Shown: positions 1-9,157 of the stretch, piece after piece
Layout of the letters: each line of letters opens with the position of its first letter
How positions within the stretch are numbered: position 1 is the first letter of the stretch
Assembly: GCF_030403745.1 (NCBI RefSeq)
Contig: NZ_JAQMWP010000015.1
Coordinates: 1-64,000, forward strand
DNA from: Streptomyces sp. S.PB5
GTDB taxonomy: Bacteria > Actinomycetota > Actinomycetes > Streptomycetales > Streptomycetaceae
Length of the DNA: 64,000 nt
Direction of reading: 5' to 3'
The notes under the pieces: generated by a model
Told to the model about the DNA's origin: nothing
Seen by the model: the letters and a program-made list of their open reading frames with translations, nothing else
Databases searched by the model: none
Program-made: the position numbers and the translations under genes

Positions 1-2
1 CC

Positions 3-506
3 TACTTCGTGGTGGCGCACTTCCACTACGTGGTGTTCGGCACCGTCGTCTTCGCGATGTTCTCCGGCTTCCACTTCTGGTGGCCGAAGTTCACGGGCAG
101 GATGCTCGACGAGCGCCTCGGCAAGATCACCTTCTGCACGCTGTTCATCGGCTTCCACGGCACGTTCCTGGTCCAGCACTGGCTGGGTGTGAACGGTATG
201 CAGCGCCGGATCCCGGACTATCTGGCCGTGGAGGGGCTCACACCGCTCAACACCCTGTCCAGCGTCTTCTCCTTCGTCCTCGGCCTGTCGCTCCTGCCGT
301 TCTTCTACAACGTGTGGAAGACGGCCAAGTACGGCAAGAAGATCGAGGTCGACGACCCGTGGGGCTACGGCCGTTCCCTGGAGTGGGCGACGTCCTGCCC
401 GCCACCGCGGCACAACTTCCTCACCCTGCCGCGGATCCGCAGCGAATCCCCGGCGTTCGACCTGCACCACGCCGACGTACCGGAGAGGGGGTTGACGACG
501 CTGTGA
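3..506 (+). CDS. ctaD: Cytochrome c oxidase subunit I, C-terminal part (5' truncated by window edge)
   Basis: This is the tail of the haem-copper oxidase catalytic subunit, which reduces oxygen at the cytoplasmic membrane. The frame is open at the window edge and reads YFVVAHFHYVVFGT, the conserved His-x-His segment of subunit I whose two histidines ligate haem a3 and haem a. Two hydrophobic segments follow, then the basic, proline-rich C-terminus usual for actinobacterial CtaD (LEWATSCPPPRHNF). The start lies outside the window, so about 167 codons are visible of the roughly 560-580 expected. The stop overlaps the start of the next gene (GTGA). Identity is clear from the haem-ligand segment. 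Whether this is the main respiratory copy or a paralogue cannot be judged here. Confidence 0.93.
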   Translation, partial: YFVVAHFHYVVFGTVVFAMFSGFHFWWPKFTGRMLDERLGKITFCTLFIGFHGTFLVQHWLGVNGMQRRIPDYLAVEGLTPLNTLSSVFSFVLGLSLLPFFYNVWKTAKYGKKIEVDDPWGYGRSLEWATSCPPPRHNFLTLPRIRSESPAFDLHHADVPERGLTTL

Positions 507-823
507 GCCGGTTCCTCAACGACATCGAGGGTCATCTGCTGCTCGCCGCCACCCGCGAGGAGGGCCGTACGGCCGCCGAGCGCTTCACCGCGCCGCTCGG
601 CTGGCTCACGGACGCCCAACGGGCGGAGGTGGAGCGCCGGTTCGAGGCGGAGTACCTCACCCTCGCCCGCAGCTCCTGGCAGCGCACGGCGGCGCGTGCC
701 GGAAGGCTGCGGGACGAGTACGAGGCCGCCTACCGCGGGCTGCGGCGACGGCTGCTGGCCGGCTGGCTGCTCGGCGGCGCCGTAGCCCTCAGCGTTGTCG
801 TCGTCCTGTGTCCGGCCCGCTAG
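503..823 (+). CDS. Small hypothetical protein with C-terminal membrane anchor, coupled to ctaD
   Basis: This 106-residue protein starts at a GTG that overlaps the ctaD stop, so it is probably translationally coupled to the oxidase gene. The first 75 residues are charged and predicted helical, rich in Arg, Glu and Ala. A single hydrophobic segment (WLLGGAVALSVVVVL) lies next to the C-terminus, so most of the protein should face the cytoplasm. I do not recognise a family. Position suggests a role in assembly or stability of the terminal oxidase, but that rests on context only. A longer same-frame reading from position 80 would run inside ctaD and is not credible. Confidence 0.75.
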   Translation: MSRFLNDIEGHLLLAATREEGRTAAERFTAPLGWLTDAQRAEVERRFEAEYLTLARSSWQRTAARAGRLRDEYEAAYRGLRRRLLAGWLLGGAVALSVVVVLCPAR

Positions 824-990
824 CGGACCAACTCCGGGCCCAATTCTGTGGTTCTGGCCGTTGCTGCTTGATGACCTCGTGGTCGATGACGGCGGCGCAA
901 AGGCAGTCAACGGACGCGGCAGGCGTGAACCAGCCGATTCCCACGGGTCGTTCGCCCGGTGGGCCCGGCCCTCCCGCCATACTGACGGGC

Positions 991-2235
991 GTGCGGGTAG
1001 CGATCATGACGGCGGGATCCCGGGGCGATGTCGCCCCCTTCACCGGACTCGGACATGGCCTCGTGCGGGCCGGGCACGAGGTCACCCTGGTCACCCACGC
1101 CCCCTTCGAACCACTCGTCGCGGGGTCGGGGATCGGCTTCCACCCCCTGCCGCTGGATCCCCGGGCCGAGTTGGAGTCCTCGCGCGGACAGGCACTGCAC
1201 GACAGCAGGACCGGCGCCGGAAAGCTGCTGCGGGTGGTCACCATGGCGCGGACCCTGGCCCAGGAGATGGCGGCCGACGTCCTGGCGGCCGCCCGCGGGA
1301 GCGACGTGCTGCTGCTCTCCGGCTCGCTGGCACCCCTGGGGCACGCCGTCGCCGAGGGCCTGTCCCTGCCGAGCATGGGTGTCTATCTCCAACCCCTCGC
1401 CCCGACGAGGGAGTTCGGTGCCCCCATGCTCGGCGGCCGCTCCTGGGGGGCGCTCGGCAACCGCGCCGCGGGCCACGGCGTGGGGCTCGCCGTCGAACAG
1501 GTCTTCTCCGCGACCGTCCCCACGATGCGCAGCAGCCTCGGCCTTCCCCGCGTGCGCACGATCGCGGCGCTTCGGGCCCGCGAACGGCAGAGATGGCCGG
1601 TGCACCACGGCTTCAGCCCGCTGGTGGTGCCCCGGCCGCGCGACTGGCGGGCGGGACTCGACGTGACCGGCTACTGGTGGCCGTACGACGTCACCACCGA
1701 ACTCCCCGCCGAACTGCGGGACTTCCTCGACGCCGGCCCTCCCCCGGTCTTCGTCGGTCTGGGCAGTGCGACCGTCCCGGACCCCGAGCGCCTCAGCGCC
1801 GACATCGTGCGCGCGCTGCGCCGGGCCGGGCTGCGCGGGGTGATCCAGCAGGGGTGGAGCGGCCTCGCGGCCGACGGCGACGACATGCTGACCGTCGGCG
1901 AGGTCGCCCACTGCGCGCTCTTCCCGCACATGGCGGCCGTCGTCCACCACGCGGGCGCCGGCACGACCGCCGCGGGCCTGCGCGCCGGGGTGCCCGCGGT
2001 GCCGGTACCGGTCCAGTTCGACGCGGGCTTCTGGTCGGCACGGCTGGTCCGGCTGGGCGTGGCATCGTGCGCGGTACCGCTGCGACGCCTGGACACGGAC
2101 GCGCTGGCGTCGGCGCTGGTACGGGTCACGCGTGAACCGGGGTACCGGGAGCGGGCGCGGGCACTGGGGGCGCGGATTCGCGAAGAGGACGGGGTCGGCC
2201 CGGTGGTGGACGCGGTGAACAGACTGACACGCTGA
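991..2235 (+). CDS. MGT-type glycosyltransferase (GT1-like, GT-B fold)
   Basis: A 414-residue glycosyltransferase of the UDP-glycosyltransferase/MGT type, related to macrolide and sterol glucosyltransferases. The N-terminus RVAIMTAGSRGDVAPFTGL is the typical acceptor-domain opening with the GSRGDV signature. In the C-terminal half PVFVGLGSATVPDPERL starts the donor-binding domain, and HHAGAGTTAAGLRAGVP (about residues 317-333) is the conserved nucleotide-sugar binding motif. The GTG at 991 was chosen because the family begins directly with this beta strand; upstream in-frame starts add unrelated sequence. It faces the TetR gene convergently. Substrate cannot be deduced; a secondary metabolite, sterol or lipid aglycone are all possible. 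Confidence 0.85.
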   Translation: MRVAIMTAGSRGDVAPFTGLGHGLVRAGHEVTLVTHAPFEPLVAGSGIGFHPLPLDPRAELESSRGQALHDSRTGAGKLLRVVTMARTLAQEMAADVLAAARGSDVLLLSGSLAPLGHAVAEGLSLPSMGVYLQPLAPTREFGAPMLGGRSWGALGNRAAGHGVGLAVEQVFSATVPTMRSSLGLPRVRTIAALRARERQRWPVHHGFSPLVVPRPRDWRAGLDVTGYWWPYDVTTELPAELRDFLDAGPPPVFVGLGSATVPDPERLSADIVRALRRAGLRGVIQQGWSGLAADGDDMLTVGEVAHCALFPHMAAVVHHAGAGTTAAGLRAGVPAVPVPVQFDAGFWSARLVRLGVASCAVPLRRLDTDALASALVRVTREPGYRERARALGARIREEDGVGPVVDAVNRLTR

Positions 2236-2293
2236 GCGCAGAACGCCCCAACGACGCCGCACCAACCCCACAGCCCCACAGCCCCCTGCGGCT

Positions 2294-2953
2294 CTACCCC
2301 TCGGCCCCCCACCCGACCGGCCGCAAAATAGAAAGCAACTGCCGCACCAGCTCCTCCACCGCCTCCTCCAGCGAGGCGTCCACCCACCCCGCACTCCAGT
2401 CGTGCAGCAGCCCGTTCACCGCGCCGATGAACGCCGCCGCCGGAAGCCGGTAGTCCCTCGGCGCGGCCTCCCCACGGGCGACGGCCGCGTCCGCCTCGGC
2501 GCACACCAGATTGATCCACCGGGCACGACGGGCCAGACGCTGCTCCTCCAGCCGCGGACTGACCCCGATGATCTCGACGAAGGTGATGCGGATACGGCGC
2601 GGGTCGGAGGTGACGTCGGCCGCGTAGGCGCGGAAGATCGCGGACGCCCGGTCGGCGAGCGGGAGCGCGTCCGCGTGGGCCACCGCCGCCACGACCGCCT
2701 GCTCGGCCCAGTCGTTGACCTGGAGATGGAGCGCGGCCAGGACGTCCTCCAGGGTGCGGAACTCCTCGTAGAACTGCCGGGTCGACAGGCCCGCGGCCTC
2801 GCTCAGCGCGGCGACCGTCGTGTTGCGGTAGCCCGGGGTGTCGCCGAACAGCTGGAGCGCGGCGTCCAGGAAACGCCGGCGCCGTTCCGCCTGTCGTTCT
2901 TCGGCGGTCTTGCCGCCGTAGCGGCCGGTCGGCGCCTTGAGCCTGCCCGCCAC
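2294..2953 (-). CDS. TetR family transcriptional regulator
   Basis: A 219-residue TetR-type repressor. The N-terminal region (about residues 17-65) contains the helix-turn-helix with the family pattern TTVAALSEAAGLSTRQFYEEF. The remainder is the variable ligand-binding domain. The GTG at 2953 is preceded by GGAGG five bases upstream, which decides the start; a longer reading to 3079 has no such site. The gene is divergent from the secreted beta-propeller gene that starts at 3132, so the shared interval (about 180 bases) is the likely operator region. Ligand and targets are unknown. Confidence 0.85.
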   Translation of the reverse strand: MAGRLKAPTGRYGGKTAEERQAERRRRFLDAALQLFGDTPGYRNTTVAALSEAAGLSTRQFYEEFRTLEDVLAALHLQVNDWAEQAVVAAVAHADALPLADRASAIFRAYAADVTSDPRRIRITFVEIIGVSPRLEEQRLARRARWINLVCAEADAAVARGEAAPRDYRLPAAAFIGAVNGLLHDWSAGWVDASLEEAVEELVRQLLSILRPVGWGAEG

Positions 2954-3131
2954 GGTCACCTCCGTCGATCGTCCACTGACCCGCCAATTTTGTCGTGTAC
3001 GCAGTCTTGTGGAGAAGGGCACCCCTTCCTTACTTTTCAGTAAGTTCAATCTGAAAGCGACGGTGTTCACATTCACCACCGTCGCCTTGGCATGTCCTAC
3101 TCATGAGCCCCACGCAGAGGAGAGAGCCGCC

Positions 3132-4376
3132 ATGCCTGCGTTCAGACCCCGGCACCTTTGTTCCCTGGCCGCCGCCGTCGTCCTGACCGTCACCGCCCCG
3201 GCGACCGCCGCCTCCGCCGCGGACGCCGCCGCCCTGCGCGAGGTGCTGTTCGTCGGCAACAACTGGGAGGGCACGGCCGACGTCCTGAAGTCGACCGGTG
3301 ACCTGGCGAAGATCGGCCGGATCAACGTCATCCCCGACAAGGACGCGCGGATCGCCGAGATCAACGCCGATCCCATCAAGTGGATCTACTTCATGGCGAT
3401 CCGCAACGGCGTCGGCGAGGGCCACGACCAGTTCGTCGACGACATGTACACCACGCCGGACGGCGCGTCGGTGGTGGTCTCCCGGCCGAGTTTCGCCGAC
3501 GTCGTGTCGATCGACCTGGCCACCGGCGCCATCAACTGGCGCTTCCCCGTGTCGGGTTACCGCTCGGACCACATGGCGGTCTCCCCCGACGGCACCCGGG
3601 TGGCGGTCTCCGCCTCGATCTCGAACACCGTGCACGTGCTGGACATCGGCACCGGCAAGCAGCTCGGCAAGTTCACCACCGGCGACAAGCCGCACGAGAA
3701 CATCTTCACCAAGGACGGCAAGTACATCTACAACATGTCGATCGGCGACGTGAACACCGCCACCGACGCCCCGTGGCTGGACTGGACGAAGGGCGACCGG
3801 CACATCACGGTCGTGGACGCGACGACGTACCAGCAGGTCAGGACCATCGACATGCGGGAGAAGCTCAACGCGATCGGCCTCACGGACCACTCCGACGCGG
3901 TCCGCCCCGCCGTGTTCACCCCGGACGAGTCCAAGCTGTACTTCCAGGTGTCGTTCTTCAACGGCTTCTTCGAGTACGACCTGGCCACGGACCGGATCAC
4001 CCGTACCAAGACCCTCCCGAAGAACCCGGCGACCAGCGACGACCGCACCACCTTCGTCAACGACTCCCGCCACCACGGCCTCTCGGTGAGCCCCGACGGC
4101 AGCAAGCTCTGTGTCGCCGGGACCATGGACGACTACGCGACCGTCGTGAACCGCGCGACGCTCCAGGAGGGCCCGCTCATCACCGCCTCCAAGCCCTACT
4201 GGGCGACGGTCAGCGGCGACGGCAAGCTCTGCGTGGTGTCCGAGAGCGGCACTGACCAGGTGACGGCCATCGACTTCGCCACCGGCCAAAAGACTGTGTC
4301 CGTGCCGGTCGGCGACCACCCCCAGCGGGTGCGCCTCGGCCATGTCGCGGCGAACTGGACGAGCCCGGCCTCCTGA
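3132..4376 (+). CDS. Secreted YncE-like beta-propeller protein
   Basis: A 414-residue exported protein. A signal peptide covers roughly residues 1-33 (basic start, hydrophobic AAAVVLTVTAPATAA, Ala-rich cleavage region). The mature part has repeated beta-propeller blade motifs of the YncE/40-residue YVTN type: SPDGTRVAVSASISNTVHVL, TPDESKLYFQVSFF, SPDGSKLCVAGTMDDYATVV and SGDGKLCVVSESGTDQVTAI. GAGGAGAG lies nine bases before the ATG. Proteins of this type are extracytoplasmic binding scaffolds; no catalytic residues are apparent. It is divergent from the TetR gene and convergent with the GH5 gene, with a strong hairpin between the two stops. The ligand is unknown. Confidence 0.82.
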   Translation: MPAFRPRHLCSLAAAVVLTVTAPATAASAADAAALREVLFVGNNWEGTADVLKSTGDLAKIGRINVIPDKDARIAEINADPIKWIYFMAIRNGVGEGHDQFVDDMYTTPDGASVVVSRPSFADVVSIDLATGAINWRFPVSGYRSDHMAVSPDGTRVAVSASISNTVHVLDIGTGKQLGKFTTGDKPHENIFTKDGKYIYNMSIGDVNTATDAPWLDWTKGDRHITVVDATTYQQVRTIDMREKLNAIGLTDHSDAVRPAVFTPDESKLYFQVSFFNGFFEYDLATDRITRTKTLPKNPATSDDRTTFVNDSRHHGLSVSPDGSKLCVAGTMDDYATVVNRATLQEGPLITASKPYWATVSGDGKLCVVSESGTDQVTAIDFATGQKTVSVPVGDHPQRVRLGHVAANWTSPAS

Positions 4377-4427
4377 CCCCCGTCCCGCCCGCTGCCCGAT
4401 CGTCTTCCTCACCCGCTGCCGCACGAC

Positions 4428-4459
4428 ACGGCCGAGGCGCCGATGAGCGCCTCGGCCGT
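4428..4459. terminator. Bidirectional terminator-like hairpin
   Basis: A perfect 13-base-pair stem (ACGGCCGAGGCGC at 4428-4440 pairing with 4447-4459) with a six-base loop lies between the convergent stops at 4376 and 4505. There is no U tract, as is usual for streptomycete hairpins. Confidence 0.8.
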
Positions 4460-4504
4460 TCGCGTCCGGAAGGGGCCGCACGGATCAGTCCGTTCCGGGC
4501 CCGG

Positions 4505-6355
4505 TCAGCTGAACTTCGACGCCGTCCATGCCGCCAGTTCGGAGCGGGCGGCGTTCAGCACGGTGGCCGAGGGCGCGGTGGCCCTGCTGGTGACCAGCGC
4601 GTAGTGCAGGACACCGGAGTCGGAGTCGGTGAGCAGGAGGCGCCGGCTGCCCGTGCCGCCCGGCTCGGCCGCCGTGCCGATCGGGGTCGTCGAGGTGTAC
4701 GCCGGAGGGGCGTACGCCGTGCCGAGGTCGGAGACCACGGCGGTGGAGGCGTTGGGGAAGGACGCCGGGAGGTGCAGGTCGGTCGGTGCCGAGCCGCTGC
4801 CGGAACGCCACACCAGCAGCGCGTACTGACCGGAGCCGACCAGCGAGGACACGTTGGGCAGGCTGCTCGGGACCGGGTTCCAGGTCAGGGTCGTGGAGCC
4901 GTCCCGGGAGCGGTCCTCGTAGGTGAAGGCGAGCGTGGAGCCGGACGTGGCGCTCGGGTAGATCCGGTCGAGCAGACGTGCGTCCTGACGCAGCACCGGC
5001 GTGCCCGAGTCGTCCAGGCGTACGGCGGACAGGTCCTCGTCGTTCCAGGCGTCGCCGCCGGTCTGCACCTTGTCGGGGTTGCCGTTCATCAGCTCGTGGT
5101 GGCGGCCGTGGTAGATGTCCCACTGCCACTGCGAGCCGGACAGGACCGGCCCCGAACCGGCGGGCGCCGACCACCAGTTGGCGCCCTTCACCCGGGAGTC
5201 CAGGGCCTGGTACATCGCCTTGAGGACGGTCGGGGCCTTGCCGGCGGTGGAGCCGTTCAGCGGATGGCCGAACTCGCTGACGACGGCCGTGGTGCCGAGC
5301 GCCGCGGCCCGGTCGCGGACCGTGGCGAAGTCGGTCGTGTACTGGCCGTCCGCGGCGTTGCCCCACATGAGGATGCCGGAGATGGCCTTCTGGTCGTAGA
5401 AGTGGGTGTTGAAGACATAGCGGGAGCCGATGCTCCCCGCGTCGAGGAGGCCGCCCTCCTCCTTGCTGACGTTGCCGTTCCAGAAGAGGTTCGGCTCGAC
5501 GAGGGCGGGCTTGTCCGTCCAGCCGGCCGCGTCCATCCGGGCCCGGAACTTCACATAGAACGGCCACAGCAGGTCGCGTTCCCAGGTGCGGCTGGCCTGG
5601 CCCGAGTCATAGCTGCCGGCGTAGGGCTCGTTGTAGGGGTCGAAGCCGAGGACGCCCGTGAACTGCTCGGTGGTGAGGTTCTGCTTGATGTACGCCATGG
5701 TCTTCTGGGCCGTGGTGAGGAAGGAGTCCTGGAGGCCGTGGGCGTTGTGCCAGAAGTCGTGCTGGGCGGCCTTCACCGCGCCGTTCTGCGTGATGTTCTG
5801 GCCCCACAGGAAGCAGATCCCGCAGGACTCGTCCGGGTAGTTGCCGAGGTCCACCGCCCACTTCGGGGCGCCGTCACCCGTGTACCAGCTGTCCGGGTCG
5901 AAGAGGTGGCGGGAGTACAGGTCCTGGTGGAAGTCGGGGTAGACGCGGATGCCCGCGTCCAGGAAGGCGCCCATCTGTGCGGTCGCGGCGGCCAGGTAGG
6001 CCGTGTCCACCTGGCCGCGCACCGGCTCGGCGTACGCCCAGGACAGCAGGAAGCGGACGGAGTTGCCGCCGCCGAGGGCTCTGAGCGCGGTCGCCGACTT
6101 CCTGGCGTCGGCGACCGAGGCGAACGGGAGTCCGTGGTTCTCGTCGAGCTTGGTCTCCCCGGAGACGTTGTAGCCGCGCAGGACGACCTCGCGGCCTTGG
6201 CCGTCGACGAAGCGGCCGTTCGACACGGTGAGCGCCGTGCCGTCGAACCAGAGGGAGTCGGGGGCGACGGCGGTGGCGGGACCGGCTCCCGCCACCGTCA
6301 GGGACCCGAAGAGGACGATCAGAACAGTCAGCAGACGTGCCCGGATATTCGGCAT
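4505..6355 (-). CDS. Secreted glycoside hydrolase family 5, endoglycoceramidase-like
   Basis: A 616-residue secreted hydrolase. Residues 1-30 form a signal peptide (RARLLTVLIVLFGSLTVAGA, Ala-x-Ala-like cleavage). The GH5 (beta/alpha)8 domain follows: GYNVSGETKLDENHG, then YPDFHQDLYSRHLF, the pattern of endo-glycosylceramidases. The catalytic acid/base is Glu243 (FDPYNEPY) and the nucleophile Glu361 (VVSEFGHP). A beta-sandwich-like tail of about 150 residues completes it, as in endoglycoceramidase II relatives. ATG 6355 was chosen because it begins the signal peptide; the upstream extension to 6394 is hydrophilic. The likely action is hydrolysis between oligosaccharide and ceramide or another lipid or aryl aglycone, outside the cell. 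A true cellulase is less likely because of the HQD segment. Confidence 0.85.
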   Translation of the reverse strand: MPNIRARLLTVLIVLFGSLTVAGAGPATAVAPDSLWFDGTALTVSNGRFVDGQGREVVLRGYNVSGETKLDENHGLPFASVADARKSATALRALGGGNSVRFLLSWAYAEPVRGQVDTAYLAAATAQMGAFLDAGIRVYPDFHQDLYSRHLFDPDSWYTGDGAPKWAVDLGNYPDESCGICFLWGQNITQNGAVKAAQHDFWHNAHGLQDSFLTTAQKTMAYIKQNLTTEQFTGVLGFDPYNEPYAGSYDSGQASRTWERDLLWPFYVKFRARMDAAGWTDKPALVEPNLFWNGNVSKEEGGLLDAGSIGSRYVFNTHFYDQKAISGILMWGNAADGQYTTDFATVRDRAAALGTTAVVSEFGHPLNGSTAGKAPTVLKAMYQALDSRVKGANWWSAPAGSGPVLSGSQWQWDIYHGRHHELMNGNPDKVQTGGDAWNDEDLSAVRLDDSGTPVLRQDARLLDRIYPSATSGSTLAFTYEDRSRDGSTTLTWNPVPSSLPNVSSLVGSGQYALLVWRSGSGSAPTDLHLPASFPNASTAVVSDLGTAYAPPAYTSTTPIGTAAEPGGTGSRRLLLTDSDSGVLHYALVTSRATAPSATVLNAARSELAAWTASKFS

Positions 6356-6448
6356 GTCCACTACAGTCCGGTGATTTCCGGACACCGTCAACACTTCTGA
6401 CTTATGAGTAAGTCTCAGGTTTTCCGGGCATGTTCCTTATCGGCCACC

Positions 6449-8413
6449 TCAACTCCCCACTCTCCTCGTCACGTTCAACAGGTACTCCTTGCGGTTCAGC
6501 GGGTTGTGGTCGGTGCGCGGACGCACCGGCACCGCGCCCCGCAGGACCGGCGCGTAGTGGTCGAAGCCGGTCTCCGACTCGCCCTCACCCCGGGTGAGTC
6601 CGGGCAGCCGCTGCTCCAGGGCGTGCACCCGGGCGGCCGGCACCGCGCCCTGAAGTACGCAGCGGTCCCCGCGCGTCTCCGTGGTCTGCGGAACGGCCTG
6701 GAGCGCCGCCAGCACCGGAAGCAGCGCGCCGAGCGTGTCCGCCGGAGCCTCGATGCGGAAGCGGTGCATCGGCTCGTACACCTGGGTGCCCGCCCTGCGC
6801 AGCGCCTCGGTCAGCACCAGCGGGGTCAGGCCCCGGAAGTCCGCTCCGGTGGTGGACATGCTCTTGTCGAAGCCCTGGTGGGCATGGCTCTGGCGGGGCC
6901 AGTAGCCGGAGTGGGTCATGGTGACCGTGCAGTCGGTGACCTGCCAGCCGTTCAGGCCCTGGCCGAGGGTCTCGCGGACGGTGTCCTCGACGGCCTTGAA
7001 GAAGGCGTACGGCATGGCGCCGAGCTCCACCTCGAGGCGGAAGTCGATCCCCGAGCCGGGCGGCGCGGGGTCGACGCGCAGGCCGACCGTCGCGAGGAAC
7101 GGATTGGCGTCCTTCTTGATGAACTCGGCCGCCGCCCCCGTCCCGGCGGGCCGTTCGATGCACAGCGGCGTGGTCTCCCGGAAGCCGACACAGAGGCCGG
7201 ACTCCTCGGCCAGAGTGGCCTGGATGACCTCCTTCTGGACCTCCCCGTAGAGGGAGACGGAGGTCTCCTGCCGTACCTCGTCGTGGCGCAGTCCGATCAG
7301 CGGGTCCTGTTCGGCGAGCTGGGTGAGCGCGAGGTGCAGGGCCCGGCGGTCCGTGCCCGGGCCCGGCACGACCACCGTCTCCAGGGTGGGCGGGGCGAAG
7401 AAGTGGCCGTGGGTCTTGCGGGGTTCGCCGACGGCGTCGCCGATACGGATGCCGGTGAGACCCCAGAGCCTGGCGATCCGGCCCGCCGGGACCGCGTCCT
7501 CGCGGACGTCCGTCCCGTGGTCGAAGACGCTGACCGCGGTGACCCGGCCCTCCTCCCGCGCCTCGCCGAAGAGGACGTGGTCGCGGGTGCGCAGGGTCCC
7601 GGAGAACATCCGCGCGTAGGCCACCTTCTCCCCCGCCGGTCCGCGCTCGACCTTGAAGACGGTCCCGGAGACCGGTCCGTCGGGATCACCGTCGGCCGGA
7701 GGCAGCAACTCCTTGATCCCGGCGATCAGTTCGGGCACCCCCGCACCGGTCGCCGCGGAGCCGAAGAACACCGGGTGGACGAGGGCCTGCCGGGTCCGGT
7801 CGGCGAGGGCGGCCCGCACCCGGTCCTGGGTGAGGGTGCCGTCCACGTAGGCGGCCAGCAGGTCGTCGTCCTGGTCGGCCAGGACGTCGGCGGGCACCGG
7901 ACCCGGCACGAACGCCGCCTGTCGGGTGCCGAGTCCGACGGCCCGCCCCATCGGGACGACCGCGGGCGTCAGCCGCTCGGAGAGCGCGCGCAGGACACCG
8001 TCGTACCGCGCCCCGCGCCGGTCGATCTTGTTGACGAAGACCAGCGTGGGGATCCGCAGCCGCTGGAGCGTGCGCATCAGGACGCGGGTCTGCGCCTGGA
8101 CGCCCTCGACGGCGGAGACGACGAGCACCGCGCCGTCGAGCACACCGAGGACCCGCTCCACCTCGGCGATGAAATCCGGGTGGCCCGGGGTGTCGATGAG
8201 GTTGACGGTGATGTCGTCGACCGCGAAGGAGACGACGGCGGACTTGATGGTGATACCGCGCTGCCGCTCCAGCGCGAGGGAATCGGTCTGCGTGTTGCCG
8301 GCGTCGACGCTGCCGATCTCGTCGATGACCCCGGCGGAGTGCAGAAGCCGCTCGGTGAGGCTGGTCTTACCTGCGTCTACATGGGCGAGAATCCCGAGGT
8401 TGAGCAAGTGCAC
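6449..8413 (-). CDS. TetM/OtrA-type tetracycline resistance ribosomal protection GTPase
   Basis: A 654-residue EF-G paralogue that dislodges tetracyclines from the ribosomal A site by GTP hydrolysis. GTPase motifs are intact: G1 AHVDAGKTSLTERLL (residues 9-23), RGITIKSA switch I, G3 DTPGH, and G4 NKIDR. The order of EF-G-like domains II to V follows. The length of about 640-660 residues and the overall layout match ribosomal protection proteins rather than EF-G (about 700). The start is GTG at 8413, with AAGGA about 11 bases upstream. Genes of this type are often chromosomal in Streptomyces and need not be linked to a tetracycline cluster; none is seen here. An uncharacterised EF-G-like factor is the alternative. 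Confidence 0.88.
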   Translation of the reverse strand: MHLLNLGILAHVDAGKTSLTERLLHSAGVIDEIGSVDAGNTQTDSLALERQRGITIKSAVVSFAVDDITVNLIDTPGHPDFIAEVERVLGVLDGAVLVVSAVEGVQAQTRVLMRTLQRLRIPTLVFVNKIDRRGARYDGVLRALSERLTPAVVPMGRAVGLGTRQAAFVPGPVPADVLADQDDDLLAAYVDGTLTQDRVRAALADRTRQALVHPVFFGSAATGAGVPELIAGIKELLPPADGDPDGPVSGTVFKVERGPAGEKVAYARMFSGTLRTRDHVLFGEAREEGRVTAVSVFDHGTDVREDAVPAGRIARLWGLTGIRIGDAVGEPRKTHGHFFAPPTLETVVVPGPGTDRRALHLALTQLAEQDPLIGLRHDEVRQETSVSLYGEVQKEVIQATLAEESGLCVGFRETTPLCIERPAGTGAAAEFIKKDANPFLATVGLRVDPAPPGSGIDFRLEVELGAMPYAFFKAVEDTVRETLGQGLNGWQVTDCTVTMTHSGYWPRQSHAHQGFDKSMSTTGADFRGLTPLVLTEALRRAGTQVYEPMHRFRIEAPADTLGALLPVLAALQAVPQTTETRGDRCVLQGAVPAARVHALEQRLPGLTRGEGESETGFDHYAPVLRGAVPVRPRTDHNPLNRKEYLLNVTRRVGS

Positions 8414-8674
8414 GAAGCGTCATGTCCTTAGAAGAGGGGGTGATTCCTTCCTGGGTGGACATGCGTGCTCCCCGCATTACTGCGCTCCTTCGTTGATCGC
8501 CGACCGGTCTCTCGCAGTCCAGCAGATCCGCGCACCGGAGGCCAACGAATTAACGCTCGACAAAGCCACGTCCCAGCCCTCGCCCCCTTCCCGGGCCGGT
8601 CCTAGAGTGACGCCCATCACGTCAGGTGGCTGATTTCCCCCGCCAACCCCTCGCACGGTTCCCTGGGAGGGCAC

Positions 8675-9157
8675 ATGACCCGTATCTCGGTGAAGGTGGA
8701 CGGCACGGACTACCAGGACGAGGTCGAACCCCGTCTGCTGCTGATCCACTACCTGCGTGACCGGCTCGGCCTGACCGGCACCCCCGTGGGCTGCGACACC
8801 TCCAACTGCGGGGCCTGCACGGTCGACCTGGACGGTGTCAGCGTCAAGAGCTGCTCGGTCCTCGCCGTCCAGGCGGACGGGAGCGAAGTGACCACCGTGC
8901 AGGGGCTCTCCGGGAACGGGGAGCTGACGGGACTGCAGCGGGCCTTCCACGAGCGGCACGCGCTCCAGTGCGGCTACTGCACGCCGGGCATGATCATGGC
9001 GGCGCGGGATCTGCTGCGGGACAACCCTCACCCCACGTCGGACGAGGTGCGGCACGCCCTGGAGGGCAATCTGTGCCGCTGCACGGGTTACCAGAACATC
9101 GTGCGCGCGGTCCTGGACGCCTCCGAAGCCTCCTCGGCACAGGAGGTGCGGACATGA
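8675..9157 (+). CDS. coxS: CO dehydrogenase-type small subunit, 2Fe-2S protein
   Basis: A 160-residue iron-sulfur subunit of a molybdenum hydroxylase. It passes electrons between the molybdopterin and FAD subunits. The N-terminal plant-type ferredoxin domain has Cys40, Cys45, Cys48 and Cys60 (GCDTSNCGACTVD). The C-terminal helical domain has Cys99, Cys102, Cys134 and Cys136 (QCGYCTPGM and CRCTGYQ). All eight ligands are present. CCTGGGAGGG provides the ribosome binding site. It is the first gene of a seven-gene cluster and overlaps coxL by four bases (ATGA). Confidence 0.95.
   Translation: MTRISVKVDGTDYQDEVEPRLLLIHYLRDRLGLTGTPVGCDTSNCGACTVDLDGVSVKSCSVLAVQADGSEVTTVQGLSGNGELTGLQRAFHERHALQCGYCTPGMIMAARDLLRDNPHPTSDEVRHALEGNLCRCTGYQNIVRAVLDASEASSAQEVRT

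Noticed and set aside
4604..6400. Long open frame opposite the GH5 gene (598 codons)
   Set aside because: It is a high-GC shadow of the GH5 coding strand, repetitive in Gly, Arg and Val, with no motifs.
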